Shown: one piece after another, positions 1 to 5,718 of the stretch
How positions within the stretch are numbered: the first letter of the stretch is position 1
Layout of the letters: each line of letters opens with the position of its first letter
From: Thioalkalivibrio sp.
GTDB lineage: Bacteria > Pseudomonadota > Gammaproteobacteria > Ectothiorhodospirales > Ectothiorhodospiraceae
Assembly (NCBI GenBank): GCA_003553165.1
Contig: PUOZ01000344.1
Coordinates: 1-5,718 of the forward strand
Reading direction: 5' to 3'
DNA: 5,718 nt
The notes under the pieces: generated by a model
What the model saw: the letters and a program-made list of their open reading frames with translations, nothing else
Database searches by the model: none
What the model was told of the DNA's origin: nothing
Position numbers and translations under genes: made by a program

Positions 1-602
1 AGGACGTACTCCACGTCGAGCACGTGATTCCCGCGATCGGACAGGACGTCGATGCCCTCGGCTTCGAGGCCCTGGTTGAGCGCGGCCAGATGCGGGTGGA
101 GCCCTGGTGGGGGGAACTCCGGAAACATCCCGGCATCTTCAGCGGCGGCGATGCCCGTGGCGATCACGGTACCGTGAGCGAGGCGGTGGGCGATGGTCGC
201 CGCGCCGCCCTCGGCATGCTCCGTCGCCTGGCCGGCAAGTCCCTAGAACCCGGGGCGCCGCCCGAGCCGATCCCCTACGGCGAGCTGAACATCCATTACT
301 TCGAATCCGCACCGGCCGCGCACGAGCCGGTGCTGCCGGCCGCTCAGCGCCTCGGCAACGAAGAGATCGAGGGCGGGCTGGACGGGCGCGCCGTCCGCCA
401 CGAGGCCCACCGCTGCCTGTCCTGCGGCGACTGCCTCGCCTGCGACAACTGCTGGACACTGTGCCCGGACCAGTCCGTGCTGAAGACGCGCGCGGTGGCC
501 GTCGACGGCAGCAACTACGTCTTCGACTACGACTATTGCAAGGGCTGCGGTATCTGCGCCCATGAATGCCCAACCGGCTACATCCGGATGATCCCCGACT
601 GA
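1..602 (+). CDS. GltD-like NAD(P)/FAD oxidoreductase with C-terminal dicluster ferredoxin (3' part)
   Basis: This is the C-terminal part of a flavoprotein related to the small subunit of glutamate synthase. The frame is open to the left edge (first whole codon at 3), so the GTG at 24 is internal and the true start lies outside. The segment AIGQDVD followed by GIFSGGDARGDHGTVSEAV matches the end of the FAD/NAD(P)-binding fold of GltD-like enzymes. The last 65 or so residues form a ferredoxin tail: CLSCGDCLACDNCWTLCP (nt 414-467) holds a CxxCxxCxxxCP cluster motif plus two extra cysteines in front, and CKGCGICAHECP (nt 537-572) gives a second. By family knowledge such proteins move electrons between NAD(P)H and ferredoxin-type carriers, often as partners of 2-oxoacid:ferredoxin oxidoreductases; no partner is visible here. 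It is likely cytoplasmic. The exact substrate is unknown, and DsrL-type enzymes are a related alternative. Confidence 0.85.
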   Translation, partial: DVLHVEHVIPAIGQDVDALGFEALVERGQMRVEPWWGELRKHPGIFSGGDARGDHGTVSEAVGDGRRAALGMLRRLAGKSLEPGAPPEPIPYGELNIHYFESAPAAHEPVLPAAQRLGNEEIEGGLDGRAVRHEAHRCLSCGDCLACDNCWTLCPDQSVLKTRAVAVDGSNYVFDYDYCKGCGICAHECPTGYIRMIPD

Positions 603-625
603 GACAGACACCACCGCCTGCCTGA

Positions 626-647
626 GCAGGGGCGCCCTGCCCTGTTT
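626..647 (+). terminator. Weak candidate terminator hairpin after the oxidoreductase gene
   Basis: Twenty-four nt after the TGA at 600-602, GCAGGG (626-631) and CCCTGC (635-640) form a perfect 6-bp stem around a 3-nt loop. A short CCTGTTT follows, with only three consecutive T. The position suits a terminator of the upstream gene, but the weak T-tract makes intrinsic termination uncertain. Confidence 0.35.
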
Positions 648-655
648 CCGTAGAT

Positions 656-673
656 CCGGCCTTCCCGGGCCGG
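656..673. repeat. GC-rich inverted repeat in the intergenic region
   Basis: CCGGCC (656-661) and GGCCGG (668-673) are perfect inverted arms around a 6-nt centre. No T-tract follows on either strand, so it is not an obvious terminator. Short GC palindromes arise easily in such GC-rich DNA, and its role is unknown. Confidence 0.3.
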
Positions 674-729
674 TGGATGGATGACGCGGGTCCAACCCCG
701 GGGTCGACGCCAAAAACCTCGTTGAAGCC

Positions 730-759
730 CTGACAATCGTGCCCGTCAACGGGTACGAT
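730..759 (+). promoter_or_regulatory. Candidate sigma70 promoter for the PiT transporter gene
   Basis: CTGACA (730-735) matches five of six bases of the -35 consensus. TACGAT (754-759) matches four of six bases of the -10 consensus, with an 18-bp spacer. Transcription would begin near 766 and leave a leader of about 27 nt before the ATG at 793. The spacer and -10 lie inside an inverted repeat, and a Pho-box-like site covers the predicted start. This is inferred from consensus matching only. Confidence 0.4.
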
Positions 760-761
760 TG
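734..761. repeat. Near-perfect 13-bp inverted repeat overlapping the promoter
   Basis: The left arm CAATCGTGCCCGT (734-746) and right arm ACGGGTACGATTG (749-761) are inverted copies separated by 2 bp. They differ at a single pair (741/754), which would be a G-U wobble in RNA. The repeat covers the spacer and -10 of the candidate promoter, a place where a dimeric regulator could bind. No T-tract follows it, so it is not an intrinsic terminator. The regulator is not identifiable from sequence. Confidence 0.7.
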
Positions 762-764
762 CGC

Positions 765-782
765 CTGTCATCAAATTGTAAC
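765..782 (+). promoter_or_regulatory. Pho-box-like PhoB binding site
   Basis: CTGTCATCAAATTGTAAC has the Pho-box layout: a 7-bp half site, a 4-bp AT-rich spacer and a second 7-bp half site, in an 11-bp direct repeat. The first half site equals the consensus CTGTCAT; the second, TTGTAAC, is degenerate. It agrees with the E. coli phoA Pho box, as I recall it, at 15 of 18 positions. It ends 10 bp before the ATG of a phosphate transporter, which supports a real function. No -10 element lies the usual 10 bp downstream, while a candidate -10 lies just upstream, so repression is a better guess than activation. Confidence 0.55.
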
Positions 783-786
783 AAGG
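783..786 (+). promoter_or_regulatory. Ribosome binding site of the PiT transporter gene
   Basis: AAGG lies 6 nt before the ATG at 793 and decides the start. The in-frame GTG at 739, which would add 18 residues, lies inside the inverted repeat and the candidate promoter and lacks a comparable Shine-Dalgarno sequence. Confidence 0.55.
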
Positions 787-792
787 CGGCCC

Positions 793-2388
793 ATGGCCTT
801 TGGCACTGAAACACCGAAGGGCGGCACGGGGACGTTGATCTGGAGCCCCGAGTACCTGCGTTTGACTGCGGCCCTGGTCTTCATGATCGGCGTCTTCGTC
901 TATGCCTTGCTGCAGACTCGCGGCATTCCCGCGCTGACGCCCCAGGGGCTCCTGCTGCTGGTCTCCTCGGCGATCGTCGGCGCCTACATGGCGATGAACA
1001 TCGGCGCGAACGACGTCGCCAACAACCTGGGGCCGGCGGTCGGATCCGGCGCGATCACCCTGGGCGGAGCCATCGCCATCGCGGCGGTCTTCGAAGCGAT
1101 GGGCGCGATTGTCGCAGGCGGCAATGTGGTCGGCACCATCAAGGGCGGCATCATCGATCCGGAAGGTGTTGCCCGGGCTTCGGACTTTGCCTGGCTGATG
1201 TTCTCGGCACTGCTCGCCGGCGCACTCTGGCTCAATCTTGCCACCGCCCTCGGTGCACCGGTCTCGACCACGCATTCCATCATCGGCGCCGTCATGGGCG
1301 CAGGGATCGCGGCCGGTGGTTGGAGCCTCGTCAACTGGGGCACCATCGGGCAGATCGTCGCCAGTTGGGTGATATCCCCCCTTATGGGTGGTGTGATCGC
1401 GGCCTTCTTCCTTTACATCATCAAGCGCAACATCACCTATCGCGGGGAGATGCACGAGGCTGCGGGTCGGGTCGTCCCCTGGCTGGTGGCCATCATGGCC
1501 TGGGCCTTTGCCACCTTCATGCTCATCAAGGGGCTCGGGGACATCTACCGCCTCCCGGTGGATCGCGCGGCACTGGTGGGCCTGGGCTTCGGGATCCTGG
1601 TCTTTCTCCTGCTCCGCGGCATCATCCATCGGCATGCCCTGCAGATGGAGAACAACAAGGAAGGGGTCAACGAACTCTTCACGCTGCCGCTGATCTTCGC
1701 CGCCGCCCTGCTCAGCTTTGCCCACGGGGCCAACGACGTTGCCAATGCGGTCGGTCCGCTGGCGGCGATCTACGAGGCCATCCAGACCGGCGAGATCGCC
1801 AGCCGCGCGCCCACGCCGATGTGGATCCTGGTGCTCGGTGCGCTGGGCCTGGCGGCGGGGCTGGCGCTCTACGGATCGAAGCTGATCCGCACCGTGGGCA
1901 AGGAAATCACCGAAATCGACCGCATGCGCGCCTTTTCCATCGCGATCGCGGCGGCCATCACCGTGATCATCGCCGCGCAACTCGGCATGCCCGTCTCCAC
2001 CACCCATGTGACCATCGGTGCTCTCTTTGGCGTCGGTTTCCTCCGCGAATACCTGAAAATGAACTACGCGAAGATGGAGGAGACGATCATCGCCGGGCAC
2101 GAGGGCGAGGAACGGGCCAAGGTGGAGGAATACCTGCGCCGCTTCGAGGCGGCTCCGGTCACGGAGAAGCGTCTGATGCTCGCGGAGATGAAGCGGCGTT
2201 ACAAGGAGTCGGCGGAGCCCAGCCTGTTCGCCAAGAAGGAACGCAAGGCGATGAAGAAGGCCTACGAGAGCCAACTGGTGAAGCGCTCGCTGGTCGTGCG
2301 CATCGTGGCCGCCTGGATCATCACCGTGCCGGCAACTGCGATCCTGGCTGCGGGCCTGTTCAAGCTGATCATACTGCTCGGGGGCTGA
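793..2388 (+). CDS. pit: PiT-family inorganic phosphate transporter
   Basis: This 531-residue inner-membrane protein belongs to the PiT family, whose bacterial members are low-affinity, cation-coupled phosphate permeases. The two inverted halves each carry the family signature GANDVAN (about residues 71-77 and 312-318) and a PVSTTH motif (about 156-161 and 400-405). Many hydrophobic segments fill both halves. Residues of about 418-500 form a charged, helix-rich, probably cytoplasmic insert (segments such as KKERKAMKKAYE) before one last membrane segment, making the protein longer than small PiT members. The ATG at 793 is preferred because it has AAGG 6 nt upstream; the GTG at 739 overlaps the promoter. 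The upstream Pho-box-like site supports phosphate as substrate, though some PiT relatives carry sulfate (CysP type). It may be the first gene of a unit with the next two genes, 65 nt and 20 nt apart. Confidence 0.92.
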   Translation: MAFGTETPKGGTGTLIWSPEYLRLTAALVFMIGVFVYALLQTRGIPALTPQGLLLLVSSAIVGAYMAMNIGANDVANNLGPAVGSGAITLGGAIAIAAVFEAMGAIVAGGNVVGTIKGGIIDPEGVARASDFAWLMFSALLAGALWLNLATALGAPVSTTHSIIGAVMGAGIAAGGWSLVNWGTIGQIVASWVISPLMGGVIAAFFLYIIKRNITYRGEMHEAAGRVVPWLVAIMAWAFATFMLIKGLGDIYRLPVDRAALVGLGFGILVFLLLRGIIHRHALQMENNKEGVNELFTLPLIFAAALLSFAHGANDVANAVGPLAAIYEAIQTGEIASRAPTPMWILVLGALGLAAGLALYGSKLIRTVGKEITEIDRMRAFSIAIAAAITVIIAAQLGMPVSTTHVTIGALFGVGFLREYLKMNYAKMEETIIAGHEGEERAKVEEYLRRFEAAPVTEKRLMLAEMKRRYKESAEPSLFAKKERKAMKKAYESQLVKRSLVVRIVAAWIITVPATAILAAGLFKLIILLGG

Positions 2389-2453
2389 TACCCAGGCACG
2401 GGGTCGCTGGCGTACCATCAAGGCTCGTGCCCACCCCCGATTGGAGAACCGCC

Positions 2454-2897
2454 ATGCGTACCCGGACTGCCCTGTTCTGTCTCGCGATCCTGCTGCTGTC
2501 CGTCCCGCCGCAGGCCTGGGCCGAACCGCCGGACGCGACAACGATCCCGCGGATCGCCCTGCAGATCAGCGACCATGACCCGATCCGCCAGACCATGGTC
2601 CTCAGCGTGGCCAACAATCTGGTCAATCATTACGGGATTGGCGAGGTCGACGTAGAGATCGTCGCCTTCGGTCCCGGGCTGACCCTGCTGCGGCGCCCGA
2701 GCCGGTTCGCCGACCGGATCACGGAACTGGCCGAAGAGAAGGGAATACGATTCACCTACTGCCAGATCACCGTCGACAGTACGGAGCAGCGCGAGGGACA
2801 GCGCATGTCCCTGGTTCCCGAGGCCAGCAGCGTGGTGTCGGGCGCCGTGCGGATCGTCGACCTGGTCGGCAAGGGCTACGTGCACATCGCGCCCTGA
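2454..2897 (+). CDS. Exported DsrE-family protein
   Basis: This is a 147-residue protein with a clear signal peptide: basic n-region MRTRT, a hydrophobic core rich in leucine, and an AWA signal peptidase I site after residue 23, giving a mature periplasmic protein of about 124 residues. The mature part matches DsrE/DsrF-like domains: IALQISDHDP, a region like NNLVNHYGIGEVDVEIVAFG, GPGLTLLR, then a Cys in the IRFTYCQITV segment (Cys103), and VRIVDLVGKGYVHIAP at the end. Cytoplasmic DsrE proteins transfer sulfur on a conserved cysteine; exported single-domain versions are common in sulfur-using proteobacteria, but their role is poorly known. Cys103 is the only cysteine of the mature protein. 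The start has GGAGA (2443-2447) 6 nt upstream. The open frame runs far upstream inside the transporter gene, but that part is a shadow. Family assignment is firm; function is not. Confidence 0.85.
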   Translation: MRTRTALFCLAILLLSVPPQAWAEPPDATTIPRIALQISDHDPIRQTMVLSVANNLVNHYGIGEVDVEIVAFGPGLTLLRRPSRFADRITELAEEKGIRFTYCQITVDSTEQREGQRMSLVPEASSVVSGAVRIVDLVGKGYVHIAP

Positions 2898-2917
2898 CCG
2901 GACCGCTGGAGACGCGC

Positions 2918-4474
2918 ATGCCGGAGACATCTGCCAGAAGGAAGGGATTGAGCGACCTCCTGCGACGCTGGGTGGCGATGCTCTGGGGCATGTCGCTGCT
3001 TGTGCTTCCGTTTCTCCTGCTGCTGCCGCTGGGTCTGCTCTGGCTGTGGCAGCAGGGCTGGCTGCTCTGGTGGCTGTTGGGTGCGGCTTTACTGGCCGCT
3101 GTGGGTTACCTGCCGGCCCTCTGGATGCGCCGCCGCGGGGGCAAGGGAAAGCCCGAGTCGCCCACCGACGAAGAGGCGGCGGTTTCGGAGCCTGGAGAGG
3201 ACTGGTCACCGAGGGATCTCGATGCCTGGCAGGAGGTGCAGTCGGTCGCCGCCTCCGTGGACCGGGATATCGTCACCGACCGGGATCGGCTGCTGGCCGC
3301 GGCCCGCCAGACCATAGAACGCGTCGCAACGCATTATCATCCGGAAGATCAGGACCCCATCTGGAGCTTCACCGTTCCGGAACTCCTGCTGCTCACGGAG
3401 CGGGTCAGCATCCGTCTGCGTATGGTGCTGCTGGATCACGTGCCGGCCGTGCACCTGGTGGAGGCCGGCCACCTGCTGCGCATCTGGGAGTACAAACCCA
3501 TGGCCGCGACCGGCATGAAGGTGTTCCGGCACCTCCACAATGCCTGGCGCGTCACCCGCATGGCCAACCCGATGGCGGCCCTACTGGCCGAGGCGCGACA
3601 GCGGATCGTCGGCGCCACGCTCAGCGAGGCCGGAGACTACCTGCGCACGCAGGGCGCCCGGATCTGGGTCGAGGAAGTGGGCCGCGCCGCCATCGAACTG
3701 TATTCCGGCCGGCTGCGCCTGGACACGGACGAGCTTCGGAAACTGGCCGCCCGCGAGGAAGCCGCGTCGGTGCTGCCCGGCCCCCTGCGCATCCTGATCG
3801 CCGGGCGCGTGAACGCCGGGAAATCCAGCCTGGTCAATGCCCTGCTCGGCGAGCCGGCGGCTGGGGTCGCACCTTCGCGCCTGACCACTCGCGACAGCAG
3901 CTACCGCCTGCAGCGTGAGGACCTCCCCGAAGGACTGCTCGTCGATACGCCCGGCCTCGGTGCCCCCGAGGACCTGGAACGGCTGGCCGAACGCGCCTGG
4001 GAAAGCGATCTGTTGCTCTGGGTCATCCCAGCCGATGCCCCCGCCCGCGTATTGGACCGCGGCGCGATGGAAGCCATCCGCGGGCGCTTCGCCGCCGATC
4101 CCCGACGGAGCCTGATCCCGATCCTGGTCGTCCTCGCGGGCATTGACCGGCTGCCGCCCGCGCAGGAGTGGCAGCCGCCCTACGCCATCGACCAGCCGGC
4201 AAGCCCAAAGGCCCGGTCGATCCGTGCAGCGATCGACACCACCGCCGGAGAGCTGGGAATCAACGTCCAGGACGTGATCGCGGTCCGCCTGGATCCGCCG
4301 GATCAGATCTACAACATCGACCTGGTCTGGGCTCTGCTCGGCGCGCGCTACCAGGAGGCGCGGCGCTGCCGGGCGCAAAGACTGCAGCTCCAGGCGTCGT
4401 CGCGGGATTGGAAACGGCTTCTGCACCAGGCCGCCGGAGCCGGTCGCCTGCTCAAACGCAGGGTCATCGGCTGA
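2918..4474 (+). CDS. Membrane-anchored Era/MMR_HSR1-type GTPase with divergent G4
   Basis: This 518-residue protein has a P-loop GTPase domain at its C-terminal half. Two membrane segments lie near the N-terminus (about residues 18-44 and 47-70), followed by basic RRRGGKGK, which suggests a cytoplasmic soluble part by the positive-inside rule. Residues of about 95-285 look helical and have no family I can name. The GTPase domain has G1 GRVNAGKS (296-303), candidate G2 threonines at 323-324, G3 DTPGL (343-347) and a hydrophobic strand IPILVVL before AGID (407-410), where NKxD is expected; only the Asp remains. The C-terminus is basic. The start ATG has GGAGA (2908-2912) 5 nt upstream. The gene begins 20 nt after the DsrE-family gene and is probably co-transcribed with it. 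A GTPase near Era/YfjP-like proteins is well supported; a role in membrane or ribosome work is not shown. Confidence 0.85.
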   Translation: MPETSARRKGLSDLLRRWVAMLWGMSLLVLPFLLLLPLGLLWLWQQGWLLWWLLGAALLAAVGYLPALWMRRRGGKGKPESPTDEEAAVSEPGEDWSPRDLDAWQEVQSVAASVDRDIVTDRDRLLAAARQTIERVATHYHPEDQDPIWSFTVPELLLLTERVSIRLRMVLLDHVPAVHLVEAGHLLRIWEYKPMAATGMKVFRHLHNAWRVTRMANPMAALLAEARQRIVGATLSEAGDYLRTQGARIWVEEVGRAAIELYSGRLRLDTDELRKLAAREEAASVLPGPLRILIAGRVNAGKSSLVNALLGEPAAGVAPSRLTTRDSSYRLQREDLPEGLLVDTPGLGAPEDLERLAERAWESDLLLWVIPADAPARVLDRGAMEAIRGRFAADPRRSLIPILVVLAGIDRLPPAQEWQPPYAIDQPASPKARSIRAAIDTTAGELGINVQDVIAVRLDPPDQIYNIDLVWALLGARYQEARRCRAQRLQLQASSRDWKRLLHQAAGAGRLLKRRVIG

Positions 4475-4488
4475 CCCAACACCCGACG

Positions 4489-4511
4489 CCCGCACCAACC
4501 CCCGCACCAAC
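4489..4511. repeat. Two-copy 11-bp tandem repeat in the convergent gap
   Basis: CCCGCACCAAC occurs at 4489-4499 and again at 4501-4511, a 12-bp period. It lies in the 96-nt gap between the GTPase gene and the convergent dehydrogenase gene. No strong intrinsic terminator is visible in this gap on either strand. The repeat may be simple slippage. Confidence 0.6.
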
Positions 4512-4570
4512 GCCGGATCCCCGCGGCGCGGTTCGGCTGCGCCTCAGGAAACCCTGCGTGTGGCGGCAGC

Positions 4571-5718
4571 CTACGGCTTGGTGAAGCCCCCCTGCGGCAG
4601 CAGGTCCTTGCGCGGCTGGGAGCACCGGTCCAGCAGGTAGACGATGGAGCGGTAGTGACGTCCGCTATGCAGGGAAAGTCCGATCTCGCAGGTGCGGCTG
4701 GACGAGTAGCCGGCCTCGCATTCGTCGGGCAGCGAGGAGCGCAGGTCCTTCAACGCCGCGGCGTTCAGCTCCGGGAAGGTGAAACCGCGGTCACCCGACC
4801 AGCCACAGCAGTGCACCTGTGCCGGCACCACGACCTTCTCGGCACAGGCCTCGGCGATCGCCCTCAGCTTCGGCTGCAGCCCCATCTTGATCGTGCTGCA
4901 GGTCGGGTGCAGCGCTATCGTCTCCGGGACCCTGGAGATCTCCAGGCGATCGAGCACGAAGTCGTGCAGGAAGTCGGCAAGGTCGTAGACCGCAAGGCCC
5001 GATTGGATGTCGCGGCGCGCCCGAAACGCACAGGGACTGGTATCGAAGACCACCGGATCCTGCCCCTGCCGGCTCGCCTCCCAGAGGGAGGCCTCCAGCT
5101 CCTTCAGCTTGGCCGCCGCGTCGTCGTGGAAGCCCTTGCTCTCGAACGGCTGACCGCAGCAGAACGCCCCGATACCCTCCGGATAAACGACCTCGTAGCC
5201 CGCCTTGCGGAGCAGGGCCTCGGTCTTCACCGACAGGGACTCCGTCTCCGGATCACCGCGTGCCGGACCCATGGTTCGGCTGGCGCAGCTCGGAAAATAC
5301 ACGACCCGGGGTGCCCACGGACCCGCCGGGCGCGGCTTCGGCGCGGACCGGGCGGCGCGGGGCATGAAGGGGTTCCAGAGCGGAATGCGGCCCCCGCTCA
5401 GGCGCCGGGCGCCGCCCGTCAAACCCGACATCATTCGCGTGCCGATGATCGAGTGCAGCGCGTGCGCGGAACCCAGTGCGGCGCGGGTGGCCACGGTGAT
5501 CGGTCCGAAACGCCCCGCCACCCATCCCGAAACCCGGTGCGCGACCGGACCCCAGGCCTTGCCCCGCAACTGTTTCACCATCTTGCCGGTATCGATGCCC
5601 ACCGGGCAGGCGAGCGCGCAGAGGCTGTCGACGGCACAGGTGTCCAGCCCCTGATACCGATACGCCTTGCGAATCTGCTTCGCCCGCGCAGGCGCCTCGC
5701 CGCTGCCGTCCAGGCGCG
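4571..5718 (-). CDS. Dld-type FAD/Fe-S D-lactate dehydrogenase, C-terminal part
   Basis: About 381 C-terminal residues of a large FAD-binding and (Fe-S)-binding dehydrogenase are present; the frame is open to the right edge and the FAD-binding domain lies outside. The visible part starts near YQGLDTCAVDSLCALACPVG, a CX5CX3CP Fe-S motif seen in Dld-II type quinone-linked D-lactate dehydrogenases. Then come cysteine-rich CCG-type segments: YFPSCASRTMGP, IGAFCCGQPFESKG, FDTSPCAFR, LHPTCSTIKMG and VHCCGWSGDRGFTFPELN. The GTG at 5602 is internal to this Fe-S motif and is not the start. By family knowledge the enzyme oxidises D-lactate at FAD and passes electrons through Fe-S clusters to the respiratory chain at the inner membrane. 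A related 2-hydroxyacid such as glycolate cannot be excluded because the substrate-binding half is missing. It is convergent with the GTPase gene, 96 nt away. Confidence 0.88.
   Translation of the reverse strand, partial: RLDGSGEAPARAKQIRKAYRYQGLDTCAVDSLCALACPVGIDTGKMVKQLRGKAWGPVAHRVSGWVAGRFGPITVATRAALGSAHALHSIIGTRMMSGLTGGARRLSGGRIPLWNPFMPRAARSAPKPRPAGPWAPRVVYFPSCASRTMGPARGDPETESLSVKTEALLRKAGYEVVYPEGIGAFCCGQPFESKGFHDDAAAKLKELEASLWEASRQGQDPVVFDTSPCAFRARRDIQSGLAVYDLADFLHDFVLDRLEISRVPETIALHPTCSTIKMGLQPKLRAIAEACAEKVVVPAQVHCCGWSGDRGFTFPELNAAALKDLRSSLPDECEAGYSSSRTCEIGLSLHSGRHYRSIVYLLDRCSQPRKDLLPQGGFTKP

Noticed and set aside
739..792. GTG at 739 as start of the transporter
   Set aside because: It would place the start inside the inverted repeat and candidate promoter, adds an 18-residue tail unlike PiT proteins, and lacks the AAGG found before the ATG at 793.
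2395..2431. Inverted arms GGCACG and CGTGCC between the transporter and DsrE-family genes
   Set aside because: The stem is only 6 bp with a 25-nt loop and no T-tract, so neither a terminator nor an operator is supported.
1320..2453. Long upstream extension of the DsrE-family reading frame inside the transporter gene
   Set aside because: The translation before 2454 is Arg/Gly/His-rich shadow sequence. The ATG at 2454 has a good ribosome binding site and begins a standard signal peptide.
139..2541. 800-residue open frame on the minus strand across three genes
   Set aside because: It lies opposite the oxidoreductase, transporter and DsrE-family genes, has low-complexity Arg/Gly/Asp/His-rich translation and no recognisable domain. 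It is explained by GC-rich third codon positions of the real genes.
4525..4588. Small hairpins (GGCGC/GCGCC at 4525-4543; GGCTT/AAGCC at 4575-4588) as terminators for the convergent genes
   Set aside because: Both stems are 5 bp and neither is followed by a T-tract in either direction; the second lies inside the dehydrogenase coding sequence.
5205..5654. 149-residue plus-strand open frame opposite the dehydrogenase
   Set aside because: The minus strand carries a clear CCG-type Fe-S protein through this region; the plus-strand frame has no family features and is a shadow.
1..5718. CRISPR arrays, tRNA or rRNA genes, insertion sequences, attachment sites
   Set aside because: No spaced repeat array, no tRNA-like cloverleaf or rRNA segment, no transposase-like frame and no terminal inverted repeats were seen by eye.

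Overview
The window reads as chromosomal DNA of a high-GC proteobacterium. The coding sequences show strong third-position G/C bias, which also produces very long open shadow frames on the opposite strand. The gene content (a DsrE-type sulfur-related protein, a GltD-like flavoprotein with a dicluster ferredoxin tail, and a Dld-type FAD/Fe-S D-lactate dehydrogenase) suggests a gammaproteobacterium with respiratory or sulfur-oxidising metabolism, perhaps of the Chromatiales/Ectothiorhodospiraceae kind. That placement is inference from gene families, not from a marker gene.

Layout, left to right. Positions 1-602 (+) hold the 3' end of a pyridine-nucleotide/FAD oxidoreductase that ends in two [4Fe-4S] cluster motifs. 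Positions 603-792 are non-coding: two GC-rich hairpins, the first a weak terminator candidate, then a compact regulatory region with a sigma70-like promoter, a near-perfect 13-bp inverted repeat across its spacer and -10 element, and a Pho-box-like site at the predicted transcription start. Positions 793-2388 (+) encode a PiT-family phosphate transporter. After a 65-nt gap, 2454-2897 (+) encodes a secreted DsrE-family protein. Twenty nt later, 2918-4474 (+) encodes a membrane-anchored GTPase with a divergent G4 motif. A 96-nt convergent gap contains a small tandem repeat. Positions 4571-5718 (-) hold the 3' part of a Dld-type FAD/Fe-S dehydrogenase that runs off the right edge.

How the genes may work together: the transporter, the DsrE-like gene and the GTPase gene are co-directional and closely spaced, so they may be one transcription unit driven from the regulated promoter upstream of the transporter. 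The most interesting point is that the Pho box lies downstream of the inferred -10 element. That position would suit repression of a low-affinity phosphate transporter under phosphate starvation better than activation. Both edge genes are redox enzymes and are truncated only by the window limits.
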